Shown in pieces: positions 1 through 6,371 of a stretch of 6,386 nucleotides of DNA (its first letter is position 1; each line of letters begins with the position of its first letter). The translations under genes and the position numbers were made by a program. Below the pieces are notes generated by a model. The model had not been told where the DNA came from, did no database searches, and saw only the letters and a program-made list of their open reading frames with translations. The DNA comes from Anaerolineaceae bacterium. Its GTDB lineage: Bacteria; Chloroflexota; Anaerolineae; Anaerolineales; Anaerolineaceae. The stretch is taken from positions 1 to 6,386 of the forward strand of contig JAUXFJ010000095.1 in the NCBI GenBank assembly GCA_030620065.1. The letters are read 5' to 3'.

Positions 1-1431
1 GATATTAACGAGGCGGCTGCTGAAAACACCCAAAACGAAAGTTCCGATAGTGTGCTTCCAAATAATCTTAAACCCGAGTTTCAGCCGGATTTGAAAAAAT
101 TACACCAGGCTTCTGTGTACACGATCAATATGGAAATGGAGCTCGATGGTGCTATTTTTCGAGTGGAGGGTTCTCAAGAAGTCATATATACAAACCAGGA
201 ATCTGTTCCGCTGGAGGAAATTTACTTTCGCCTTTTTCCAAATGTGGGTGGTAATTATTTGGCGGTTTCTGATGTGCAAGTAAACGGGAGCCCAATTGAA
301 CCTTCGATGGAGTTCGGCAATACCGCTTTACGGTTGGATCTCCACGAACCCCTTGCTCCGGGTGAAAGCACAATAATCACAATGTTTTTTGATGAGGTTG
401 TGCCATCTGAAATGGGCGGAAATTATGGATTGTACGTATATTTTGATGAGATTCTTGCTCTTGATTCGTTTTTCCCGATCATACCAGTTTACAACGATGA
501 GGGGTGGAATGTTGAAGAACCCCCGCAGAATGCGGATATGATCTTTACAGATGTAGCTTTCTTTTCGGTTACGGTTGATGCGCCAATAGAATTTGTCCTG
601 GCGGCAGGCGGAAGAGAGACTGAAAGAGTGGAAAACTCCGACCGGCAGATCGTAACCTTTGAAGGGGGGCCGCAGAGGGATTTTTACCTGGCTGCCAGCC
701 CGCGTTTTGTATCTGAAAGCATCTGGGTGGATGGTGCTAAGCTGACAAGCTATTTTGTGGAAGAGTTCCGCTCCTCAGGTGAGAGAGTACTTGAAATTGG
801 GGCAAATGCTTTATCAGCATTCAGTGACCGGTTTGGGCCTTATCCATATAATGAACTGGATCTGGTCAGTACGCCAATGCAGGCGGGAGGTATGGAGTAT
901 TCAAACATCGTAGCAATCGGGATCTATTTCTATGACCCAGAGTCAACATTGCGCGGCGCTCCTGGATCAGTATTCTTGGAATCGGCAACCGCACATGAAG
1001 TGGGACACGAATGGTTTTACTGCCAGGTAATGAGCGATCAAATTGATGAACCCTGGTTGGATGAAAGCCTGGTACAGTATGTTACATATCTGTATTATTT
1101 GGATACCTATGGAAGCCAGGCTGCTGATGGATTTAAAGAATCACTGCACCAACGTTGGGAGCGTGTGGCAAAGGAACCCATTCCTATTGGGAAGCCAGCG
1201 AAAGATTATTCACATATGGAATATGGAGCCATTGTTTATGGTCGGGGCGCCTTGTTTTTCGAAGCACTAACTGAAGAGATGGGGCAAGAAACGTTCGAAA
1301 GTTTTCTGCGTGAGTATGTGGACACATACCGCTGGGGAATTGCAGAACCACGCGATTTGAAAGAGTTGGCGGAAGGATCTTGCGGATGTGATCTTTCACC
1401 TGTGTTCACCGAATGGGGCGTTATCTATTGA
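1..1431 (+). CDS. M1-family zinc metallopeptidase, 5'-truncated by the window edge
   Basis: This is a gluzincin peptidase of the aminopeptidase N-like (M1) family. The frame is open from base 1, so the gene begins outside the window; the GTG at 52 is merely an internal in-frame codon. Numbering from that GTG, the zinc site is HEVGH at residues 315-319 (994-1008), followed after exactly 18 residues by Glu338, the M1 HEXXH-X18-E pattern. The exopeptidase motif GXMEN appears as GGMEY (residues 279-283), with Tyr in place of Asn. Tyr396 in the segment IVYGRGALFF is the likely transition-state tyrosine. The N-terminal half is beta-rich, as in the M1 saddle domain. The first 17 visible residues are rich in Asn, Glu, Ser and Ala, like the linker after a lipoprotein signal, so a secreted or lipid-anchored enzyme is inferred; no signal peptide is visible. 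The protein ends shortly after the catalytic domain, so it is a short M1 form without the large C-terminal domain of PepN. Substrate is unknown. Confidence 0.88.
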   Translation, partial: DINEAAAENTQNESSDSVLPNNLKPEFQPDLKKLHQASVYTINMEMELDGAIFRVEGSQEVIYTNQESVPLEEIYFRLFPNVGGNYLAVSDVQVNGSPIEPSMEFGNTALRLDLHEPLAPGESTIITMFFDEVVPSEMGGNYGLYVYFDEILALDSFFPIIPVYNDEGWNVEEPPQNADMIFTDVAFFSVTVDAPIEFVLAAGGRETERVENSDRQIVTFEGGPQRDFYLAASPRFVSESIWVDGAKLTSYFVEEFRSSGERVLEIGANALSAFSDRFGPYPYNELDLVSTPMQAGGMEYSNIVAIGIYFYDPESTLRGAPGSVFLESATAHEVGHEWFYCQVMSDQIDEPWLDESLVQYVTYLYYLDTYGSQAADGFKESLHQRWERVAKEPIPIGKPAKDYSHMEYGAIVYGRGALFFEALTEEMGQETFESFLREYVDTYRWGIAEPRDLKELAEGSCGCDLSPVFTEWGVIY

Positions 1432-1510
1432 ACAGCTTGTATTAAACAAGGCCCACAAGGTATATTTCTTTCTGGCATTAATTATTAAATGTGATCTCCT
1501 GTTATTCAAA

Positions 1511-1539
1511 TCGAGACATGATAGGATAAGATATATAAA
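1511..1539 (+). promoter_or_regulatory. Candidate sigma70-type promoter for the M20 gene
   Basis: A -35-like TCGAGA (1511-1516, 4 of 6 consensus matches) lies 17 bases before a -10-like TATAAA (1534-1539, 5 of 6). Transcription would start near 1546, just ahead of the Shine-Dalgarno sequence at 1558-1565. The rest of the 138-base gap after the M1 gene shows no convincing terminator, only a weak CTTGT/ACAAG inverted repeat at 1436-1450. The region is AT-rich, so a chance match is possible. Confidence 0.35.
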
Positions 1540-1557
1540 TTAAGGTGAGATTTCCAT

Positions 1558-1565
1558 AGAGGTGA
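1558..1565 (+). promoter_or_regulatory. Ribosome binding site of the M20 gene
   Basis: AGAGGTGA is a strong match to the anti-Shine-Dalgarno complement and ends 4 bases before the ATG at 1570. It fixes the start of the M20 gene. A second AAGGTGA at 1542-1548 has no start codon at a useful distance and is probably not used. Confidence 0.7.
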
Positions 1566-1569
1566 ACAG

Positions 1570-3012
1570 ATGGCAGTTGATGAAAAGAAAAAAGCATTAT
1601 TAAATTGGCTGGATGAAAACGCAGCCGATTTTTTTCGAATGGCGGATCAGATCTGGGAGAATCCTGAGATTTCTTGGGAAGAAGTATTTGCTTCTGGTTT
1701 GCAGGCGGATTATCTTGAATCGGAAGGATTTTCTATTACCCGCAATCCCGCAGGCATGCGGACAGCGTTCATCGCGGAATGGGGAACAGGCAAACCGGTC
1801 CTGGCTTTCATCGGTGAGTATGATGCACTGCCGGGCTTATCGCAGGTGAATGAGCCTGTAAAAAAAGCAGTAGTCGAGGGAGGGCCAGGACACGGCTGCG
1901 GGCACCATATTTTAGGCGTAGCTAGTGTTGCAGCAGCCGCGGCGACGCGAAAGTGGCTGGAAGCGAATAATATTTCTGGTACTGTGCGTTATTACGGCAC
2001 ACCAGCAGAGGAAATGGGTGGGGGAAAGGTGTTCATGGCAAGGGAGGGGCTGTTTAGTGATCTGGATGCAGCGCTTACTTATCATCCATCGTTCATCAAC
2101 ATGCCTTCGAAAGCTTCAACCGTTGCTGTTGTATCTTCCTCTTTCCGTTTCAACGGAAAGTCGTCCCACGCGGGCGGCGCACCGCATTTGGGGCGCTCGG
2201 CTCTGGATGCGGTGGAACTGATGAATGTGGGTGCTAACTATCTACGTGAACATGTACTTGATGGCACGCGCATCCATTATGTGATCACAAATGGCGGGCA
2301 GGCAGCCAACATTGTCCCGGAGACGGCTGAAGTGGATTACATCCTGCGTGCTGAAAAATTGGATTATTTACTTGATGTTGCTGATCGTTTGCGCAACATT
2401 GCTAAAGGCGCGGCCTTGATGACTGACACCACTTTTGAGGAGACAATCAAGAGTGGATATGCCAGTATGGTGTCCAACCATGCTATCGCAGACTTGATGT
2501 ACCAGGCGTTGGAAGAAATCGGACCGATTCAATATACGAACGATGAATTAGCATTTGCTCAGCAGATCAATGACACTTTCGAGGCCACAAATTCAGGTTA
2601 TATTGAGCAGCGGATTGACACGCTTAAGCTAGGAAAACAAGCTGCGGATACACTTCGTGCGCATAGTGATAAACCACTATTGAGCGCGAATTTTCAGGCG
2701 ATAGATGAGGGGATTGTATATAAGGGAGCGACAGATGTGGGCGATCTCAGCCAGGTGGTACCAACCGGCGCATTAGAGACAGTCTGTTTCCCAACCTGCA
2801 GTCCCGGGCACTCATGGGTGAACACTGCCTGTGGTGGTATGTCAATTGGACATAAAGGATTGGTGCATGCGGCAAAAGCGCTGGCATTAACAGCGGCTGT
2901 TTTATACACCGATAAAAAGACTTTAGAAAAAGTGCGAGAAGAATTTGAAGAACAAATGGATGGAAAGACTTACACGCCGCTCATCCCGGAGGAAATGTGC
3001 CCGCCGCAGTAG
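1570..3012 (+). CDS. M20-family amidohydrolase, AbgB-like
   Basis: This is a metal-dependent amidohydrolase of peptidase family M20 (M20D/AbgB branch), which cleaves amide bonds of N-acyl amino acids such as p-aminobenzoyl-glutamate or related conjugates. Its 480 residues match the length of E. coli AbgB (about 481). Visible family signatures include GEYDALPGLSQ from residue 82; GHGCGHH at 107-113, where Cys110 and His112 are likely metal ligands; PAEEMGG with Glu147/Glu148 as likely catalytic base and ligand; YHP with His172; and PGHSW with His414, the probable C-terminal ligand. The dimerisation-domain segment after the SHAGGAPHLGRSALDAVELM block (residues about 200-219) is also AbgB-like, as is the ATDVGDLSQVVPT stretch. 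No signal peptide is seen, so it is probably cytoplasmic. No AbgA partner is next to it. Exact substrate cannot be told from sequence. It ends 371 bases before argC and is probably a separate transcription unit, although a deacylase role near arginine genes cannot be excluded. Confidence 0.9.
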   Translation: MAVDEKKKALLNWLDENAADFFRMADQIWENPEISWEEVFASGLQADYLESEGFSITRNPAGMRTAFIAEWGTGKPVLAFIGEYDALPGLSQVNEPVKKAVVEGGPGHGCGHHILGVASVAAAAATRKWLEANNISGTVRYYGTPAEEMGGGKVFMAREGLFSDLDAALTYHPSFINMPSKASTVAVVSSSFRFNGKSSHAGGAPHLGRSALDAVELMNVGANYLREHVLDGTRIHYVITNGGQAANIVPETAEVDYILRAEKLDYLLDVADRLRNIAKGAALMTDTTFEETIKSGYASMVSNHAIADLMYQALEEIGPIQYTNDELAFAQQINDTFEATNSGYIEQRIDTLKLGKQAADTLRAHSDKPLLSANFQAIDEGIVYKGATDVGDLSQVVPTGALETVCFPTCSPGHSWVNTACGGMSIGHKGLVHAAKALALTAAVLYTDKKTLEKVREEFEEQMDGKTYTPLIPEEMCPPQ

Positions 3013-3175
3013 CCAATGTATAAGAAAATCGCCAAATTTTGTTTTTTGGTAATTTTCAATATTATTACCTGAAAATCAAGTGAAGAACTTAAGAACAAAT
3101 TGTAAAAGTAAATTTATATAGATGACTAATTCAGCACCTAGACATGATTGCGTTGTGCCATTGTCTTTATTTGAC
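3013..3175 (+). other. AT-rich intergenic region with overlapping inverted repeats
   Basis: No gene is supported here. Just after the M20 stop codon three inverted repeats overlap and compete: an AT-rich stem 3024-3036 with 3045-3057 (one mismatch, one G-U pair, 8-base loop), GGTAAT/ATTACC at 3048-3053 and 3064-3069, and ATTTTCA/TGAAAAT at 3052-3058 and 3070-3076. None is followed by a clean T-tract, so a terminator for the M20 gene is possible but weak. From 3077 to 3175 I see no further structure. Confidence 0.35.
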
Positions 3176-3204
3176 TTGACAGATAGTTATTTTTCTTTTA
3201 GACT
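3176..3204 (+). promoter_or_regulatory. Candidate sigma70-type promoter of the arg operon leader
   Basis: A perfect -35 hexamer TTGACA (3176-3181) is followed after 17 bases by TAGACT (3199-3204, 4 of 6 matches to TATAAT). The predicted start is near 3211, which gives a leader of about 170 bases that includes the Arg-rich peptide and the terminator. A competing -10, TAAAAT at 3216-3221 (5 of 6), lacks a good -35 but would place the transcript start at or next to the A of the leader ATG. Confidence 0.5.
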
Positions 3205-3228
3205 AATGCAAATTCTAAAATACAAACT

Positions 3229-3288
3229 ATGATGAATATAACATCCTATCGTCTTCGACCTCGATCAACTCACTTGACTTTAATTTGA
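3229..3288 (+). CDS. Arginine-rich leader peptide upstream of argC (putative attenuator peptide)
   Basis: This short ORF encodes MMNITSYRLRPRSTHLTLI (19 residues), starting at ATG 3229 (or ATG 3232) and stopping at TGA 3286-3288. Residues 8, 10 and 12 are Arg (CGT 3250-3252, CGA 3256-3258, CGA 3262-3264), so three Arg codons fall within five, directly upstream of an arginine operon. No other amino acid is comparably clustered. The stop codon lies at the boundary of the first and second RNA pairing arms, as in classical leader-peptide attenuators. By inference the peptide has no function beyond its translation: ribosome stalling at Arg codons when charged tRNA-Arg is scarce would favour antitermination. 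There is no Shine-Dalgarno sequence in front of the ATG, so translation would have to be leaderless or SD-independent, which is the main weakness of the call. Confidence 0.65.
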   Translation: MMNITSYRLRPRSTHLTLI

Positions 3289-3357
3289 AGTCCGGTTATT
3301 TGATGTTTAGACAGGATTTGTAATTTTTCTAGGTAAATCAAAAAACCCCCGGATTTC
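3276..3357 (+). promoter_or_regulatory. Pause hairpin and antiterminator region of the arg attenuator
   Basis: Two alternative pairings are seen. Hairpin 1:2 pairs 3276-3282 with 3286-3292 (GACTTTA with TGAAGTC, seven pairs including one G-U, 3-base loop) across the leader stop codon. Helix 2:3 pairs 3287-3295 with 3349-3357 (nine continuous pairs, one G-U) and continues after a bulge of three C (3346-3348) with 3296-3304 against 3337-3345 (eight of nine pairs). Helix 2:3 uses the left arm of the terminator, so the two cannot coexist, and arm 2 is also shared with hairpin 1:2. A ribosome stalled at the Arg codons would mask arm 1 and free arm 2, giving antitermination; a ribosome at the stop codon would cover arm 2, giving termination. 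Pairings were derived by eye. Confidence 0.65.
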
Positions 3358-3369
3358 CGGGGTTTTTTT
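3340..3369 (+). terminator. Rho-independent terminator (attenuator) in the argC leader
   Basis: A GC stem of six pairs (3347-3352 with 3357-3362, loop ATTT) is flanked by A-tract/T-tract pairing (3340-3345 with 3363-3368, C3346 bulged). The run of seven T at 3363-3369 gives the U-tract. It is a strong canonical intrinsic terminator. It ends only three bases before the argC Shine-Dalgarno sequence, too far from the M20 stop codon (about 330 bases) to look like that gene's ordinary terminator, and is best read as a conditional terminator of the leader transcript. Confidence 0.88.
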
Positions 3370-3372
3370 ATT

Positions 3373-3377
3373 AGGAG
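3373..3377 (+). promoter_or_regulatory. Ribosome binding site of argC
   Basis: AGGAG lies 6 bases before the ATG at 3384 and confirms that start. Because it sits immediately after the U-tract, argC mRNA is made only if RNA polymerase reads through the hairpin, or if a promoter lies within the hairpin, which is not seen. Confidence 0.85.
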
Positions 3378-3383
3378 AAGAGT

Positions 3384-4415
3384 ATGAAAGGCGTAAAAGT
3401 AGGCGTATATGGAGGTACAGGCTATTCGGGTTGGGCACTGATTCAATTATTGTTAGGCCATCCGGAAGTTGCGATACAGTTTGTTACTTCAGAACGCTTA
3501 GCGGGTAAAGACCTGTCAAATGCCTGGCCTTTGGCGCCAAAGATTCCCCTGCAATCTGCTTCGGAGGTTGACCTTCAACAGGTTGATTGCGTATTCTTAT
3601 GCCTGCCTCATACTCGTTCTGCAAAATTTGCCGCCAATGCAAAAAATGCTGATGTATCTGTCATTGACATTTCAGCTGACCTGCGCCTGAACAATCCTGA
3701 AGATTATCAATATTGGTATAAAGTTCCTCATGCAGCCCCTGATCTGCTGCCTGTTGTTTATGGCCTTCCAGAACATTATCGAGAGCAGATAAAAGGGGAA
3801 AAATTGGTGGCAAACCCCGGTTGTTATGCCACTGCCATCCTCCTGGGCTTATTGCCGCTGGCTCAGGCTGAATTATTAACTGAAGATATGCCCATCGTTG
3901 TTGATGCTAAATCTGGCACAACGGGTGCAGGCCGCAATCCTAAACAAAATACTCTTTTTAGCGAAGTACACGGTAATTTTTCTCCTTATAAAATTGGCCG
4001 CGTTCATCCTCACATTAGCGAAGTAGAACAGCAATTAGCAGTTAGCGGAATAAAAAAAGGGCGTTTGATATTTTCTCCACACTTATTACCTGTTGATCGA
4101 GGTATCTTAGCAGCCATTTATGCTCCCGTAAAAAATGCTCAACAAGCGGTCATGGTTATTCGGCAGGCTTATAACAGCGAGCCCCTGGTAAATATCCTGC
4201 CTGAGGGAGAGCTTGCTGCCCTTGCGCATGTTGTGCGTACACCTAACGCTATGCTCTCTTTAACCCCTGTAGGAGAAAATAGTCTAATCATTATGGTTGC
4301 GATTGATAATCTCCTCAAAGGAGCCGCATCACAGGCAGTACAAAATTTTAATCTGATGTTTGGATTTGATGAAACAACCGCATTGCTCACTGCATTCCAG
4401 AGGGCGGCTAGATGA
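3384..4415 (+). CDS. argC: N-acetyl-gamma-glutamyl-phosphate reductase
   Basis: ArgC carries out the NADPH-dependent reduction of N-acetyl-gamma-glutamyl phosphate to N-acetylglutamate 5-semialdehyde, the third step of arginine synthesis, in the cytoplasm. The 343-residue protein begins with a Rossmann dinucleotide loop GGTGYSG (residues 10-16). The catalytic cysteine is Cys147 in VANPGCYAT, and the conserved His is probably His210 in VHPHISEVEQ. The block DAKSGTTGAGR is typical of the family. Length and domain order are normal. The gene is first in the operon and its stop overlaps the argB start by 4 bases (ATGA). The lysine-pathway homologue LysY, which acts on LysW-bound aminoadipyl phosphate, is related. 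The Arg-rich leader and the ArgB-like kinase next door favour the arginine assignment. Confidence 0.93.
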   Translation: MKGVKVGVYGGTGYSGWALIQLLLGHPEVAIQFVTSERLAGKDLSNAWPLAPKIPLQSASEVDLQQVDCVFLCLPHTRSAKFAANAKNADVSVIDISADLRLNNPEDYQYWYKVPHAAPDLLPVVYGLPEHYREQIKGEKLVANPGCYATAILLGLLPLAQAELLTEDMPIVVDAKSGTTGAGRNPKQNTLFSEVHGNFSPYKIGRVHPHISEVEQQLAVSGIKKGRLIFSPHLLPVDRGILAAIYAPVKNAQQAVMVIRQAYNSEPLVNILPEGELAALAHVVRTPNAMLSLTPVGENSLIIMVAIDNLLKGAASQAVQNFNLMFGFDETTALLTAFQRAAR

Positions 4416-5185
4416 AAAAGCCATATAAAATAATTAAAATCGGTGGTAATGAACTATCTACTCCAGAATTTATCCGGGGACTATCGTCAGCCATAAAAGA
4501 GGAACAAAAAACACATGCTTGCATTCTCGTTCACGGGGGTGGGCGGGCGATTGATCAGTTGATGGGAAAATTACAAATAGAACCTCACTATATAAACGGT
4601 CAACGCATTACAGATAAAGCAACACTTGAAATTGCAGAAATGGTTCTCTCCGGGAAAATCAATAAAGAGCTGGTGTTTGAGCTTACTGCTGCCGGGTTAG
4701 AGGCAATTGGGTTAAGTGGTGTTGATCGGAAATTGCTGCAAGTTGAGCCGTGGGGGCAAGAAATGCACCTTGTTGGGCGAATCATAAAAGTGCGCGATGA
4801 ATTGTTGGCGGAGTTTTGCACTCAAGGAGTTATTCCGGTCATCTCCCCGATTTCAATTGGCCCGGCTGGTAAATACAATGTTAACGCTGATCATGCCGCT
4901 GGAATGATCGCCGGGGCATTAAAAGCTGAAGAAGTGGTTTTTATTACCAATGTACCAGGCGTTTTGGTTGACGAAAATGTTGTTGCCCAACTTTTCGATA
5001 CAGAAATGCAAGCGCTTATTCAAAAAAATACAATTCACGGGGGGATGATTCCCAAGGTAAATGCGGCATTAGCTGCTCTGGAATACGGTGCAAAAAGTGC
5101 AAAAATAACTAATTTGTCTGGTTTTAAAAAATATTCCGGCACAACCATCATTAAAAAAAGGAAAAACAATGGCTCAAAAAAATAA
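4412..5185 (+). CDS. argB: Acetylglutamate kinase, short form
   Basis: ArgB phosphorylates the gamma-carboxylate of N-acetylglutamate with ATP, the second step of arginine synthesis. This 257-residue amino acid kinase fold protein shows Lys9 in the KIGG loop, HGGG at 41-44, the acylglutamate-binding NGQRITD (Arg65), GLSGVD, VNADHAA (Asn158, Asp160) and GGMIPK (Lys215). These positions correspond closely to Lys8, Arg66, Asn158, Asp162 and Lys217 of the E. coli enzyme. The HGGMIPK block and GQRITD differ from the SRxTD and GRMKRKV blocks of LysZ, favouring the arginine pathway. The protein starts directly at the first beta strand, without the N-terminal helix that forms the arginine-inhibited hexamer in other bacteria. 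Its C-terminal SGFKKYSGTTI also departs from the arginine-site consensus, so it is probably not feedback-inhibited by arginine (inference). The end is Lys-rich and overlaps argD by 17 bases. Confidence 0.9.
   Translation: MKKPYKIIKIGGNELSTPEFIRGLSSAIKEEQKTHACILVHGGGRAIDQLMGKLQIEPHYINGQRITDKATLEIAEMVLSGKINKELVFELTAAGLEAIGLSGVDRKLLQVEPWGQEMHLVGRIIKVRDELLAEFCTQGVIPVISPISIGPAGKYNVNADHAAGMIAGALKAEEVVFITNVPGVLVDENVVAQLFDTEMQALIQKNTIHGGMIPKVNAALAALEYGAKSAKITNLSGFKKYSGTTIIKKRKNNGSKK
5158..5162 (+). promoter_or_regulatory. Ribosome binding site of argD inside argB
   Basis: AAGGA lies 6 bases before the ATG at 5169, within the last codons of argB. It supports the start that gives a 17-base overlap, as opposed to a later internal ATG. 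Confidence 0.6.
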
Positions 5186-6371
5186 CACACAGGAAATCAT
5201 CAGGAAAGAAAAAGAGTATGTTTTGTCCACATATCCTCGGCTGCCTTTTGTGCTCACCAGAGGTAAAGGGTCTTTTCTCTTTGATAGTGAGGGAAATCAA
5301 TACCTTGATTTTGGGGCTGGGATAGCTGTGAATGCTTTAGGCCACTGCGATGAAGAAGTGGTCAATGCGATCCAGCAGCAGGCTCAAACACTCAGCCATG
5401 TCAGTAATCTTTACTATACTGCTCCGCATGTGGAATTAGCAGAAAAACTTTGCCAGCTGAGTTTTGCGGACAAGGTTTTCTTTTCAAATTCTGGAACTGA
5501 AGCTATTGAGGCAAGCTTGAAATTTGCACGGAAATATGGACGGGCAAAGTTCGGAGAAGGGAAAACAAAGCTGGTTGCCTTTTCAAATGGGTTTCACGGG
5601 CGTACATTTGGCGCATTATCTATTACTGCACGTGAAAAATACCAGGCCCCTTTCAAACCGCTTGTACCTGATGTGGAGATTGTTCCCTTTAACGATATTG
5701 TGGCTGCACAACAGGCCATTGATGACAGTACGTGTGCTGTGGTAGTTGAAGTGGTACAGGGAGAGGGGGGAGTGAACCTTGCCGATCAAGAGTTTTTACA
5801 AGCATTAAGAACATCGTGTACTCAGCATGATGCGCTGCTGATTGTAGATGAAATTCAAACTGGCTTTGGGCGTACAGGCAAGCTGTGGGCACATCAGCAT
5901 TTTGATATACAACCTGATATGATGACTCTTGCCAAAGCTTTGGGCGGCGGGCTTCCTGTTGGTGCTACATTAATGACCAATGACGTGGCAGAGCCCATTG
6001 TAGCTGGAGACCACGGCAGCACTTTTGGCGGTGGACCAATAGCTGCGAGTGCCGCGCTCGTAATCCTGCAGCGTACACAAGATCCAGGCATGTTAGCCCA
6101 CGTTCAGAAGATGAGCACATATTTGTGCCGTGAGTTAAATGCTTTGAATCTTCCGCAGGTTGTTGGAATTCGTTCATTAGGGTTAATGATTGGGATTGAA
6201 TTAAACGTAGATGCCAAGCCTTTCTATAAAAAAGCGCATGAATACGGGATTTTGTTACTTACAGCTGGCCCAAATGTTCTTCGGTTGTTACCACCGCTGA
6301 CCATCACTAAAGCTGAGGTTGATCAATTTGCCAGCGCATTCAAGAAATTGCTGATGGAGAAAACTGTATGA
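5169..6371 (+). CDS. argD: Acetylornithine aminotransferase
   Basis: ArgD is a PLP-dependent class III aminotransferase that converts N-acetylglutamate 5-semialdehyde and glutamate to N-acetylornithine and 2-oxoglutarate. The 400 residues match the usual family length. PLP-binding Lys256 lies in TLAKALGGGLP, Asp227 in IVDEIQTGFGRTG contacts the pyridine nitrogen, SGTEA at 108-112 contacts the phosphate, and FHGRT at 142-146 is the conserved substrate/cofactor block. E. coli ArgD has the equivalent Lys255 and Asp226. It follows argB with a 17-base overlap in a different frame, and its stop codon overlaps the next start codon by 4 bases (ATGA at 6368-6371). Bifunctional activity with succinyldiaminopimelate, or with a LysW-bound substrate as in LysJ, cannot be excluded from sequence, but gene context supports arginine. 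Confidence 0.93.
   Translation: MAQKNNTQEIIRKEKEYVLSTYPRLPFVLTRGKGSFLFDSEGNQYLDFGAGIAVNALGHCDEEVVNAIQQQAQTLSHVSNLYYTAPHVELAEKLCQLSFADKVFFSNSGTEAIEASLKFARKYGRAKFGEGKTKLVAFSNGFHGRTFGALSITAREKYQAPFKPLVPDVEIVPFNDIVAAQQAIDDSTCAVVVEVVQGEGGVNLADQEFLQALRTSCTQHDALLIVDEIQTGFGRTGKLWAHQHFDIQPDMMTLAKALGGGLPVGATLMTNDVAEPIVAGDHGSTFGGGPIAASAALVILQRTQDPGMLAHVQKMSTYLCRELNALNLPQVVGIRSLGLMIGIELNVDAKPFYKKAHEYGILLLTAGPNVLRLLPPLTITKAEVDQFASAFKKLLMEKTV

Noticed and set aside
3016..3072. Short ORF MYKKIAKFCFLVIFNIIT after the M20 stop, resembling a signal peptide
   Set aside because: No ribosome binding site, AT-rich context that yields hydrophobic codons by chance, and overlap with inverted repeats.
3144..3179. Short ORF MIALCHCLYLT as a second leader peptide
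   Set aside because: It lies upstream of the best promoter candidate, has no Shine-Dalgarno sequence, and its codons do not fit arginine control.
3291..3369. T-box riboswitch in the argC leader
   Set aside because: No T-box consensus (AACRRGGUGGYACCGCG-like) is present, and the leader is too short for a specifier stem plus T-box; an Arg-rich leader ORF explains the terminator better.
5153..5160. A7-G run at the argB/argD junction as a programmed frameshift site making an ArgB-ArgD fusion
   Set aside because: The run is not in the X-XXY-YYZ register of the argB frame, argD is in the frame reached by +1 and not -1, and argD has its own ribosome site and start.
4412..5185. LysZ ([LysW]-aminoadipate kinase) in place of ArgB
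   Set aside because: NGQRITD and HGGMIPK blocks are of the acetylglutamate kinase type, and the upstream leader is Arg-rich.
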